64,000 bases of DNA from CAYNLK01 sp964398055 (GCA_964398055.1 CAYNLK010000024.1:38170-102169); one strand, 5' to 3'. Numbered from the stretch's first letter, positions 36,222-43,523 are shown. The notes: generated by a model not told the origin, from the sequence alone. Translations and numbers: made by a program.

Positions 36222-36438
36222 CGCTCGTACTCTCTTTTTCAACATTAACTGAGCAAATAATTTGCAGCGACCCCAGAACTGGCAGTTTTTCAAAACCCGT
36301 CAGCTCTTCAGCCAGACAATCACCAATTTTTAGGGTTATCTCTTGGTTTGAATACTGCTAAAATAATAATTGGTGTCATTCTATAAATTTATTAACGGAT
36401 TAATGTTTTATCAAATCTATGTAGAAAGGAGGTGTGAA

Positions 36439-36846
36439 ATGTTTTTTGGCTTAAAATCTCCCGCTGAAAAGGGCCAGGGCCTGGTTGAGTATGCACTAAT
36501 TCTTGTTTTGGTTGCTATCGTTGTTATTGCCATTTTATTGACACTGGGCCCAGTTGTGGGTGAAGTTTACAGCGAGGTAGCCGGCGTCCTGGGCTATACC
36601 CCTATCACGAATGTTTCAGCCGCCCGCACTGGCAACGGTCACGGTAATGATGTGGCAGTCACTGTGACCGTTTCTACCAACACATCTGTTACGTCCACCG
36701 ACTCTCAAAGCGGCCAATCAGTTACGGTTTCTTGCAGTGGTAGCTGTACTGTTACCCTCACTGGCGTGGGCAACGCCGACGGCCGAGTTACCGTTCGGGC
36801 AGATTCTGGCGGCAGCCGTTCAGCCCCCTACGCCGCCAGGCTGTAA
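36439..36846 (+). CDS. Flp-type pilin with long Ser/Thr-rich C-terminal extension
   Basis: 135 residues from ATG 36439, which has AAAGGAGGT 5 nt upstream. The first 45 residues are a clear Flp prepilin (EKGQG then LVEYALILVLVAIVVIAILL, nearly identical to the 48-residue pilin at 19375). The rest (about 46-135) is unlike normal Flp pilins: rich in Val, Thr and Ser, with a possible disulfide (VSCSGSCTV). It could be a minor or tip pilin with a surface-exposed domain. It is a single-gene unit followed by a hairpin terminator. Confidence 0.85.
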   Translation: MFFGLKSPAEKGQGLVEYALILVLVAIVVIAILLTLGPVVGEVYSEVAGVLGYTPITNVSAARTGNGHGNDVAVTVTVSTNTSVTSTDSQSGQSVTVSCSGSCTVTLTGVGNADGRVTVRADSGGSRSAPYAARL

Positions 36847-36865
36847 CGCAGTTCATGTTGAGTAC

Positions 36866-36917
36866 AAGTGACCGGCGCTTAACCTTCCAGCAAAACCGTA
36901 AAAAGCGCCGGTCACTT
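36866..36917 (+). terminator. Terminator after the long pilin gene
   Basis: AAGTGACCGGCGCTT (36866-36880) and AAGCGCCGGTCACTT (36903-36917) form a perfect 15-bp stem with a 22-nt loop; TTTTGTTTC runs from the end of the stem. The arm is nearly the same as that of the repeat at 30636-30717, so a repeated element seems to serve as terminator. Confidence 0.75.
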
Positions 36918-36960
36918 TTGTTTCTAGGCCTGAGCTAATCCTTTTCCCCTCTAGCTCGGA

Positions 36961-39417
36961 TTAAATCTTAGCCCGTCGCAGCCGCAAACTATTGGTCACC
37001 ACCGTCACCGAGCTAAACGCCATGGCAAAAGCCGCGGCAATGGGATGCAGCTCACGCAGCCAGTAGGGCAGGTTAGGGAAGATGGCTAACACGCCGGCAG
37101 CCACCGGGATCAGCATAACGTTATAGGCAAAAGCCCAGAACAGGTTCTGCTTGATGGTCCGCATGGTGGCCCGGCTGAGGCGGATGGCCCGGACCACGCC
37201 GCGTAGGTCGCCGCTGATCAGAGTGACGCCGGCTGTCTCCATGGCCACATCCGCGCCGGTACCGATGGCGATGCCCACGTCGGCCTGGGCCAGAGCCGGG
37301 GCGTCGTTGATGCCGTCGCCGACCATGGCCGTAATCAGCCCCTCTTCCTGCAACCTGGCCACATTGGCCGACTTTTCGCCGGGCAGCACCTCGGCCAAAA
37401 CTCGCTCGATGCCGACTTCGGCGGCAATAGCCTCTGCCGTAGCCTGGTTATCGCCGGTCATCATGACCACCTGCAAGCCCATCTGCTTCAGCGCGCCCAC
37501 CGCCTGGGGCGAACCTTCTTTGATCGTATCGGCAATGCCAATGACGGCGGCAGCCTGACCATCGACCGCGACCCACATGGCGGTTTTGGCCTGATTCTGC
37601 AGCTCGGCCACCTGCTCGCCCAGGCCGTTCAAAGCCACCTGCTCCCGCTCCATCAGTCGCAAATTGCCCAGCAGCACGTTGTAGCCGTCAACCTGAGCCG
37701 AAACGCCGTGACCGGCAATGGCCTGAAAGCCGCCCGGTTCGCTCAAAGTCAAACCCTGGTCCTGAGCCGCCCGCACAATCGCCTCACCCAACGGATGTTC
37801 CGAACCTCGTTCCGCCGAGGCCGCTAATTGAAGGATGAAGGCTGAAGGCTGAAGGCTGACTACTGACCACTGTTTACTAACCACGATATCCGTTACGGCC
37901 GGTTCACCTTTGGTGATGGTGCCGGTCTTGTCCAGCACAATAGCCTGGACTTTATGGGCTCGCTCCAGGGCGGCGCTGCTGCGGAAGAGAATGCCCTGGC
38001 CGGCCCCCTTGCCCATCCCAACCACGATGGCCGTGGGCGTAGCCAGTCCCAGCGCACAGGGGCAGGCAATCACCAGCACCGCCACCAGCCGCACCAGGGT
38101 CGGGGTAAAGCCGGCGCCGCTGGCCAGCCAGACGATGAAGGTCAAGATGGCAATGAGAATGACAATCGGCACAAATATCGCCGAGACCCTGTCGGCCAGG
38201 GCCTGGATGGGCGCTTTGGAACCCTGCGCCTCTTCCACCAGCCGGACAATTTGGGCCAGCGCCGTCTCCCGGCCCACTTTGGTCGCTTCAAACTTGAGCA
38301 AGCCCTGCTTGTTGAGCGTGCCGCCAATGACCTCATCGCCCGGTTGCTTGTCCACCGGCAGGCTCTCGCCGGTCAGCAGCGCCTCATCCACGGCCGATCG
38401 CCCGCTGACGACGATCCCGTCCACCGGAATTTTCTCACCCGGCCGGACGATGACGAAGTCGCCCACCTGCACTTGGTCGGTGGGAATGTCCATTTCCTGG
38501 CCGTTCCGTTCCACCAGGGCGGTTTTGGCCTGCAAGCCCATCAGAGCCTTGATCGCCTCACTGGTTTTGCCTTTGGCCTGGGCCTCCAGCAGCTTACCCA
38601 CTTTGATCAAGGTGACAATGGCCGCGGCCGTCTCAAAATAAACGTGCCCGCCCAGGAGCCCCACAGTAATCACAACGGAGTAAAAATAGGCCACCGACGA
38701 ACCCAGGGCCACCAGCACGTCCATGTTGGCCGACTTGTTACGAAGGCTCTTGTACGAACCTACATAATAGTCCCAACCGGTGTAGAACTGGACCGGCGTG
38801 GCCAGCAGCCAGAAAAGGTAGTTGACCCAGGCTTCGTGGGCCCAATGGCCCACCAGCCCAAAGTCGCGGGCCATGCTCAGCAGGAACAGGGGCAGGGTAA
38901 AGATGACGCCGACCCACAGCTTGCGAGTCTGATTCTGGATCTCCCGGTCGCGGGCGGCCTTCTCCGCATCAACCAACTCTTCTTCCGAGTCGGCCTGGAC
39001 GACACCGTAGCCGGCCCGCTCGATGGCCGCGACCATGTCGGCCCGGCTCACCGCTCCGGGGATGTATTTGACCGTGGCTTTTTCGGTGGCAAAGTTGACG
39101 TTGGCTTCGAGGATGCCGGGCACTTTTTTGTTGAGCGCCCGTTCTACGGTGCTAACGCAATTGGCGCAGGTCATGCCGGTAATCGGCAGCTCGAGGCTGG
39201 CGACCGGCACGTGATAACCGGCCCGTTCGATCCGCTCGATGACCGCCTGGGGCGTGGCCACGGCCGGGTCGTAGGTAATGGTCACTTTTTCACTGCCAAA
39301 GTTGACGACAGCATCTGTGACGCCTTCGACCTTTTTGGTGTTTCGCTCGATGGTAGCGGCGCAGTTGGCGCAGATCATGCCGATAACCGGCATCGTGAGT
39401 TGCTTGGGTGCAGCCAT
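36961..39417 (-). CDS. copA: Copper-exporting P1B-type ATPase CopA
   Basis: 818 residues. Two N-terminal heavy-metal domains (GMICANC at 13-19 and GMTCANC near residue 80), eight membrane helices, the A-domain TGES loop (LLTGESLPVDK), the intramembrane CPC metal site (VIACPCALGLATP), the phosphorylation site LDKTGTITKG and the hinge MVGDGINDAPALAQADVGIA. CPC plus the CxxC domains indicate Cu(I) export. In the nucleotide-binding domain about 16 extra residues (KQWSVVSLQPSAFILQ) are encoded by a heptamer repeat at 37830-37878. It is the last gene of the csoR operon, 12 nt after the rhodanese gene. Confidence 0.94.
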   Translation of the reverse strand: MAAPKQLTMPVIGMICANCAATIERNTKKVEGVTDAVVNFGSEKVTITYDPAVATPQAVIERIERAGYHVPVASLELPITGMTCANCVSTVERALNKKVPGILEANVNFATEKATVKYIPGAVSRADMVAAIERAGYGVVQADSEEELVDAEKAARDREIQNQTRKLWVGVIFTLPLFLLSMARDFGLVGHWAHEAWVNYLFWLLATPVQFYTGWDYYVGSYKSLRNKSANMDVLVALGSSVAYFYSVVITVGLLGGHVYFETAAAIVTLIKVGKLLEAQAKGKTSEAIKALMGLQAKTALVERNGQEMDIPTDQVQVGDFVIVRPGEKIPVDGIVVSGRSAVDEALLTGESLPVDKQPGDEVIGGTLNKQGLLKFEATKVGRETALAQIVRLVEEAQGSKAPIQALADRVSAIFVPIVILIAILTFIVWLASGAGFTPTLVRLVAVLVIACPCALGLATPTAIVVGMGKGAGQGILFRSSAALERAHKVQAIVLDKTGTITKGEPAVTDIVVSKQWSVVSLQPSAFILQLAASAERGSEHPLGEAIVRAAQDQGLTLSEPGGFQAIAGHGVSAQVDGYNVLLGNLRLMEREQVALNGLGEQVAELQNQAKTAMWVAVDGQAAAVIGIADTIKEGSPQAVGALKQMGLQVVMMTGDNQATAEAIAAEVGIERVLAEVLPGEKSANVARLQEEGLITAMVGDGINDAPALAQADVGIAIGTGADVAMETAGVTLISGDLRGVVRAIRLSRATMRTIKQNLFWAFAYNVMLIPVAAGVLAIFPNLPYWLRELHPIAAAFAMAFSSVTVVTNSLRLRRAKI
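37830..37878. repeat. Heptanucleotide array inside copA
   Basis: Seven 7-mers on the plus strand: GAAGGAT, GAAGGCT three times, GACTACT, GACCACT, GTTTACT. The frame of copA is kept through it. It lies in the nucleotide-binding domain between the DKTGT loop and the conserved SEHPLGEAI block. Confidence 0.85.
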
Positions 39418-39429
39418 ACCTGATCTCCC

Positions 39430-39882
39430 CTACTTTTCGATCTGGTAACCGGCCTGAGTCCAGGCTTTCATTCCCCCGGTCATATTGTGAACATTCTCAA
39501 AGCCCTGCTGGCGCAGGAAATTGGCTGCCTGAAGGCTGCGGTTGCCGCTGCGACAGACGGCAATGACCGTTTTATCTTTGGGTATTTCATTCAGCCGGTT
39601 GGGAATCTGGCCCAGCGGTACCAGCGTGGCCCCGGGAATGTGGCCGTCGTTGTATTCAAAATCCTCGCGCACATCAAGGATCACCACGTCGTCTCGTTGG
39701 CGTAACTCTTCAACCGTCGCCACATCGACGTTGACCGGCAAGTTTTGCAGTTTTAAGTTAGAAACCGCCGCGACTGCCTGGCCGGCCGCCGCCGGAGCTC
39801 CGGCTTGAACGCCGCACCCCCCCAGGGCGACGATGAGGGCTAGAAACAGGGGTAGAATTTGCCATTTGAGTTGATGTTTCAT
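39430..39882 (-). CDS. Rhodanese-domain lipoprotein
   Basis: 150 residues. Signal peptide with lipobox ALGGC (Cys at about 23), an Ala/Gly linker, then a single rhodanese domain (about 50-148): VVILDVREDFEYNDGHIPGATLVPLG and the active-site loop CRSGNRS. It is extracytoplasmic and lipid-anchored. Sulfurtransferase or persulfide chemistry on metals or thiols is plausible. It lies between the thioredoxin-like gene and copA on the same strand (34 and 12 nt apart). Confidence 0.88.
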   Translation of the reverse strand: MKHQLKWQILPLFLALIVALGGCGVQAGAPAAAGQAVAAVSNLKLQNLPVNVDVATVEELRQRDDVVILDVREDFEYNDGHIPGATLVPLGQIPNRLNEIPKDKTVIAVCRSGNRSLQAANFLRQQGFENVHNMTGGMKAWTQAGYQIEK

Positions 39883-39916
39883 TTTTTTGGTACTCCCGAA
39901 ATCGGTTGCTAATGTT

Positions 39917-40282
39917 CTAGTTTAGACTCTGTTGCAAAGCGTTCTCAATCGTATCCCGGCTTTGGGGTCCAACCACCCGCTCGACTTCTTGGCCTTGCTC
40001 GTCAAAGATCAGCACGGTGGGATGCCCCAAGAGTTTATAGTGGCGCATAACCGTCGGGCCATCACCGGTATTGGCATTGATCCGCTTAACCACAAGTTGC
40101 TCAGCGTATTGCTGCTCCAGCCCATCGACGATGGGCGCCACCTCGGCTCAGGGCGCTCAACCATCGGTGTAGACAAAAACCAGCGTCGGCTGTCCTGCTG
40201 CCGCCAGGGTGGGCGTCGAGTCGGGACCACAGGCTGGCAACAAGAGCAACAACATAAGGGTGACTGAAACCAGTTTGATCAT
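39917..40282 (-). CDS. Thioredoxin-like lipoprotein with in-frame TGA codons at both active-site Cys positions (putative UxxU selenoprotein)
   Basis: ATG 40282 to TAA 39917 gives 121 residues if two TGA codons (40159-40157 and 40150-40148) are read through. The N-terminus has a lipobox (LLLPAC, Cys18). The thioredoxin core is intact: TLVFVYTDG before the first TGA, then Ala-Pro, the second TGA, AEVAPIVDGLE, RINAN and the cis-Pro loop LLGHPTVLIFD. The TGAs replace precisely the two Cys of CAPC, so U42-A-P-U45 is predicted. A 7-bp hairpin lies 11 nt after the second TGA. UGA is a stop elsewhere (gltX). A pseudogene with two identical Cys losses is the alternative. Confidence 0.8.
40120..40136 (-). 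promoter_or_regulatory. Bacterial SECIS-like hairpin
   Basis: On the minus strand GCCCATC (40136-40130), loop GTC (40129-40127), GATGGGC (40126-40120): a perfect 7-bp stem. The loop starts 18 nt after the second TGA and 27 nt after the first, inside the 16-37 nt window known for bacterial SECIS elements, and its first base is the required G, followed by U. Confidence 0.6.
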
Positions 40283-40383
40283 TATTACATTGATTGCTTG
40301 CCCAGGCTAGGGATAGGATTGGAGAGGAGACGGACCCAGCCTGCGGCACGGCAACGATGAATGAAAATGAGGGTGAGGTAGCG

Positions 40384-40471
40384 GCCCTCTCCCCCAACCC
40401 CTCTCCCAATCCTTCGGCTTCGCTCAGGACAGGTTTGGGAGAGGGGAGTCGCTCAGCGACGGGGTGAGGGC
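40384..40471. repeat. Long imperfect hairpin repeat between copZ and the thioredoxin-like gene
   Basis: CCCCTCTCCCAA (40398-40409) and TTGGGAGAGGGG (40435-40446) pair perfectly, and GCCCTCTCCCC / GGGGTGAGGGC (40384-40394 and 40461-40471) add an outer arm. The loop holds CTTCGGCTTCGCTCAGGACA, related to the repeat at 41343-41370. GTCGC-TCA-GCGAC forms a side hairpin. This is the look of a dispersed intergenic element. The rest of 40283-40517 shows nothing else. Confidence 0.75.
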
Positions 40472-40517
40472 TATTTTCAAGGGAGCTTACCTGGCCCAGC
40501 CCCCTGCTAATGAGTGG

Positions 40518-40727
40518 CTAAACTTCCGGCGGGTAATTAATCTCTTCCAACAGCATCTTGATACCGGCCCAGCTTTGGGGCGGTTCATTCCACTCTACCG
40601 TCACCAGCTTGGTCTCCTGCGAGGCGATGACACTGGTGACCCCCTCTAACTCACCTACCTCATTTTGAATGGTTTTGACGCAATGTCCGCAAGAAATGTT
40701 GGGTACCTTGAAAGTATTGGTGGCCAT
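40518..40727 (-). CDS. copZ: Copper chaperone CopZ-like (heavy-metal-associated domain)
   Basis: 69 residues, a single HMA fold with metal-binding ISCGHCVKTI (Cys at about 13 and 16), in place of the usual MxCxxC. It would deliver Cu(I) to CopA or hand it to CsoR in the cytoplasm. AGGAGAA lies upstream of the ATG. It is the second gene of the csoR operon; a strong hairpin (40771-40811) lies between it and csoR. Confidence 0.9.
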   Translation of the reverse strand: MATNTFKVPNISCGHCVKTIQNEVGELEGVTSVIASQETKLVTVEWNEPPQSWAGIKMLLEEINYPPEV

Positions 40728-40770
40728 TGTTGCTTCTCCTTATAGCTGTAAATGAATTCTTTTGGATCGG

Positions 40771-40811
40771 TTTCTGCTCGTTCCCACGCCCTGCGTGGGA
40801 ACGAGCAGAAA
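40771..40811. repeat. Perfect 19-bp hairpin between csoR and copZ
   Basis: TTTCTGCTCGTTCCCACGC (40771-40789), loop CCT, and its exact complement (40793-40811). No T run follows on either strand, so it may be a processing or stability element rather than a terminator. The core CGTTCCCACGC/GCGTGGGAACG looks like a dispersed repeat known from many bacterial genomes. Confidence 0.85.
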
Positions 40812-40841
40812 CGAGCATAAAATGATTTGGATGTTTATAAT

Positions 40842-41120
40842 TTAACTCTTCCTGGCATTGAACACGCCCATGATCTCATCGATGACTCGTTCCCGTTCAG
40901 CCGGGTCGTCGCCGCGGATGGCGGTGGTGACACAAGTGTGCAGGTGTTGATCGAGCACCAGGACATTCACCTTTTGCAGGGCTGCCTGAATCGCGTTGAT
41001 CTGGTTGACGATGTCGATGCAGTAGGCGCCTTCCTCAACCATCTTCTGCACGCCCCGCACGTGCCCTTCGATACTTTTCAAGCGATTGACGATTGTTTTG
41101 ATGATTTCTTCGTCATACAT
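40842..41120 (-). CDS. csoR: Copper-sensing repressor CsoR
   Basis: 92 residues from ATG 41120; upstream in-frame starts would lie in the promoter. The all-helical CsoR/DUF156 fold is clear: NRLKSIEGHVRGVQKMVEEGAYCIDIV and LDQHLHTCV. The Cu(I) ligands of the family (Cys in AYC, His and Cys in HLHTC) are all present, so it is a copper rather than a nickel or formaldehyde sensor. It is first gene of the operon that includes copZ, the thioredoxin-like protein, rhodanese and copA, and should repress it in the absence of copper. Confidence 0.93.
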   Translation of the reverse strand: MYDEEIIKTIVNRLKSIEGHVRGVQKMVEEGAYCIDIVNQINAIQAALQKVNVLVLDQHLHTCVTTAIRGDDPAERERVIDEIMGVFNARKS

Positions 41121-41132
41121 TTTTGCCGCCTT

Positions 41133-41157
41133 ATCCCCCCCCAGGGGGGGTGGGGTA
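41133..41157 (-). promoter_or_regulatory. CsoR-like operator
   Basis: A GC-rich pseudo-palindrome, on the minus strand TACCCCACCCCCCC-T-GGGGGGGGAT. It has the layout of described CsoR boxes (TA-CCC...GGG-TA with G/C tracts). It covers the predicted transcription start and lies between the -10 box and the csoR start codon. Confidence 0.7.
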
Positions 41158-41166
41158 TTGAGAGAG

Positions 41167-41195
41167 ATATTATCACGATTTGAATGGTTTGTCAA
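41167..41195 (-). promoter_or_regulatory. Promoter of the copper operon
   Basis: Minus-strand TTGACA (41190-41195), 17 bp, TAATAT (41167-41172). The operator at 41133-41157 follows directly, so a bound repressor would block initiation. Confidence 0.78.
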
Positions 41196-41301
41196 GCAAA
41201 TAAAATGCTAGCCAGCAATTCTCATTATGACATTTTTGGGTATGATATCGTTTGAAAATTCAGCTGTCACTGGCTCATGTAATTTCGACCCGCGCAGCGG
41301 G

Positions 41302-41370
41302 GAGAAATCCCTCAGACCTTGCTTTTACCAGTACCGCCGCAGGGATTCCTCGACTTCGCTCGGAATGACA
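41302..41370. repeat. Stem-loop repeat upstream of the glycoside hydrolase-like gene
   Basis: GAGAAATCCCT (41302-41312) and AGGGATTCCTC (41341-41351) pair at 10 of 11 positions, followed by GACTTCGCTCGGAATGACA. This motif type is common between genes of many bacterial genomes. Region 41196-41523 shows no other convincing feature; the open frame through it is probably fortuitous. Confidence 0.6.
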
Positions 41371-41523
41371 TGGGTCCAACATCTTGTTGACTACTACAAA
41401 TTTTTACCTGTTTGTGACCTTTATCTGAGCGATCTGCGTTTATCAACGTCCTATAAACATGGCCCCCCTTTGACGGGTATTGGACAAAGTTTACTGAATA
41501 GAATACCAGGGACACAAAATTTC

Positions 41524-42606
41524 TTGAAATTCCTGACACTCTTTGCATCCTTTATTGTTGTCTTATTCTTGTTGAAAGCAGCTACCCCTCCCGTGGAGAT
41601 CGAACCTGGCCCCCAACAGAGCGTAGCCACCCTCAATCCCAAAATGGGCATCCACACCCGGCTGACCGATGAAGTGGAACCGTGGAAGATCAAGCGGACG
41701 TTGGAGCTGGTCCGAGAAATGGGTGCGCCCTGGGTGGTGGAATATTTTCCCTGGGCTTATCGGGAGCCGCGACCGGGCCTGTTCGATTGGCAGCACAGCG
41801 ATCTGGTGATCAACCACGCCGCTCGCCAGGGCTTGCAGGTCGTCGCCCGGTTGGGCTTTGTACCGGAGTGGGCCCGCCCGGTCGACTCGGCCTCCTCCTA
41901 CCTGCCGCCGGAACGATACGAGGACTTTGGCGATTATGTGGAGGCTTTTGTCAACCGCTACGGCGACCGGCTGGCAGCCATCATCATCTGGAACGAGCCA
42001 AACCTGGCCCTGGAGTGGGGTTTCCAGCCGGTCGATCCGGCCGGCTACACTGAATTGTTAGGGCTGGCCTATTGGCGGGTGCAGCAATCTCATCATCCCG
42101 AGATCCGGGTGCTGGGCGGCGCCCTGGCCCCCACGTTAGCCCCACCCGGTCATGACCAGGCGATGAACGATCTGGTCTATTTGCAGCGGATGCTCGATAC
42201 CGGGGCCGGCCAGGTGATGGATGGCCTGGCCGTGCACGCCTACGGCTGGAGCTTTCCCGCCGACGACCCACCTGACCCGGCCGTCATCAATTTCCGGCGG
42301 ACCGAGCTGGTTCACCAACTGCTGGTGGACAACGGTTACGCCGATATGCCGATCTATATTACCGAAGGCGGCTGGAATGACCATCCCCGCTGGACGCGGG
42401 CGGTCAAACCGGCCCAGCGGATCGAGAACACCATCCGGGCCTATGAGTTGGCCCAAAGCTGGCCCTGGGTTGAGGTCGTGGCGTTGTGGGCCTTTCGCTA
42501 TCCCTGGCCGGCTCGCACCTATCTGGATTATTTCACCTTTGTGACCCCTGATTTTCAGCTCAAGCCGATCTATCTGGAAGTGCAGGGGTATAGTCAGGGG
42601 AGGTAA
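41524..42606 (+). CDS. Glycoside hydrolase clan A-like protein, membrane-anchored
   Basis: About 360 residues from TTG 41524. The start is uncertain, as the frame is open to 41227 but over repeat sequence. A hydrophobic segment (FLTLFASFIVVLFLL) anchors or exports it. A TIM-barrel follows: MGIHTRL, WVVEYFPWAYREPRPGLFDW, the acid/base Glu in IIIWNEPNLALEW, and the nucleophile Glu in IYITEGGWNDHPRW. The arrangement resembles GH5/GH39-type enzymes of Chloroflexota. The substrate is unknown. The next gene starts 21 nt later, after a short heptamer array. Confidence 0.75.
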   Translation: MKFLTLFASFIVVLFLLKAATPPVEIEPGPQQSVATLNPKMGIHTRLTDEVEPWKIKRTLELVREMGAPWVVEYFPWAYREPRPGLFDWQHSDLVINHAARQGLQVVARLGFVPEWARPVDSASSYLPPERYEDFGDYVEAFVNRYGDRLAAIIIWNEPNLALEWGFQPVDPAGYTELLGLAYWRVQQSHHPEIRVLGGALAPTLAPPGHDQAMNDLVYLQRMLDTGAGQVMDGLAVHAYGWSFPADDPPDPAVINFRRTELVHQLLVDNGYADMPIYITEGGWNDHPRWTRAVKPAQRIENTIRAYELAQSWPWVEVVALWAFRYPWPARTYLDYFTFVTPDFQLKPIYLEVQGYSQGR

Positions 42607-42626
42607 TTTACGATTTACGATTTACG
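42606..42626. repeat. Short heptamer array before the binding-protein gene
   Basis: ATTTACG three times in tandem, ending one base before the ATG at 42628. It fills the place where a Shine-Dalgarno would be expected. Confidence 0.85.
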
Positions 42627-42627
42627 A

Positions 42628-43485
42628 ATGGGTTTGTTCCTAAAACGCAACACGTTTCACGTTTCACGTTTCACGCTTCACTCTCCACGCTTCCCGCTCC
42701 GCGCTTCCCGCCCCACGCTCCACGTTCCACGCACGCTGCTTCTGGTAGCCATTCTGCTAAGCCTCATTCCCCTGCTTTGGCTCTTGTTTGCGCCCCGTGA
42801 CGACGGCGCCCTGGCCGAGATTCAGCGCCGCGGCGTGCTGCGGGTCGGCCTCGACGCCAGCTTTCCCCCCTTTGAATCGATGGCTGAAAACGGCCAGATT
42901 GTGGGCCTGGATGTTGACCTGGCCCGGGCCGTAGCGGCGGATTTGGGGGTCCAAGTCGAACTGGTTAACATCGGCTTTGACGGGCTGTACGATGCCCTGC
43001 TGGCCCGCCGGGTGGACCTGGTCATATCCGGCCTGCCTTACGATCCCCGCTGGACCAAGGATGTGGCCTATACTCACAACTATTTCAACGCCGGGCAGGT
43101 GCTGCTGGCTCGGGCCGATGAGCCGGCCATCACTGGGGTTGATGATTTGGCCGGGCGCACCGTGGCCGTGGAGTGGGGCAGCCAGGCCGATATGGCCGGG
43201 CGGAAGATCGAAGGGATTACGCTGCACAGGGAAGCCACGGCCGCCGAGGCGTTGGCGGCGCTTTTCAGTGGCCAGGCTGCGGCCGCCATAGTGGATGGGG
43301 TGACGGCGGCAGGTGTTGTATCCGCGGAGGTCAGGTCAGTGACGTATCTCACCGACGAATGGTATGCCGCGGCTGTCCCCATTGACAGCCGTGAACTGCT
43401 TGCCGCAGTCAATCAAACGCTGGCTCGCTTGAAAGACAGTGGTGAAATGATGGAGATACAGAGGCAATGGTTGCGGACTCAGTAG
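42628..43485 (+). CDS. Amino-acid-type ABC substrate-binding protein (family 3)
   Basis: 285 residues. A membrane segment (about 36-53) precedes the family 3 solute-binding domain: RRGVLRVGLDASFPPFESM, GLDVDLARAVAADLGVQVELV, DLVISGLPYDPRW and DLAGRTVAVEWGS. No permease or ATPase gene is nearby. Residues about 10-35, before the membrane segment, are encoded by a heptanucleotide repeat (42653-42729), so the N-terminus is a recent addition or the true start has been displaced. No lipobox is visible. Confidence 0.82.
   Translation: MGLFLKRNTFHVSRFTLHSPRFPLRASRPTLHVPRTLLLVAILLSLIPLLWLLFAPRDDGALAEIQRRGVLRVGLDASFPPFESMAENGQIVGLDVDLARAVAADLGVQVELVNIGFDGLYDALLARRVDLVISGLPYDPRWTKDVAYTHNYFNAGQVLLARADEPAITGVDDLAGRTVAVEWGSQADMAGRKIEGITLHREATAAEALAALFSGQAAAAIVDGVTAAGVVSAEVRSVTYLTDEWYAAAVPIDSRELLAAVNQTLARLKDSGEMMEIQRQWLRTQ
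42653..42729 (+). repeat. Heptamer array encoding the N-terminus of the binding protein
   Basis: Eleven 7-mers: CGTTTCA three times, CGCTTCA, CTCTCCA, CGCTTCC, CGCTCCG, CGCTTCC, CGCCCCA, CGCTCCA, CGTTCCA. As 7 is not a multiple of 3 the peptide cycles through three frames and is Arg/Phe/Pro/His-rich. Confidence 0.92.
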
Positions 43486-43523
43486 GCCCAAAATTTATAC
43501 TGGCCAAGTCTGCTCGATTCTGC

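Noticed and set aside
37954..39423. 489-codon open frame opposite copA
   Set aside because: It is a mirror of the GC-rich copA reading frame, with His/Gly/Asp-rich low-complexity translation and no recognisable domain.
41227..41523. Upstream extension of the glycoside hydrolase-like gene
   Set aside because: It runs through a stem-loop repeat, has no signal-peptide logic and places the membrane segment about 100 residues in.
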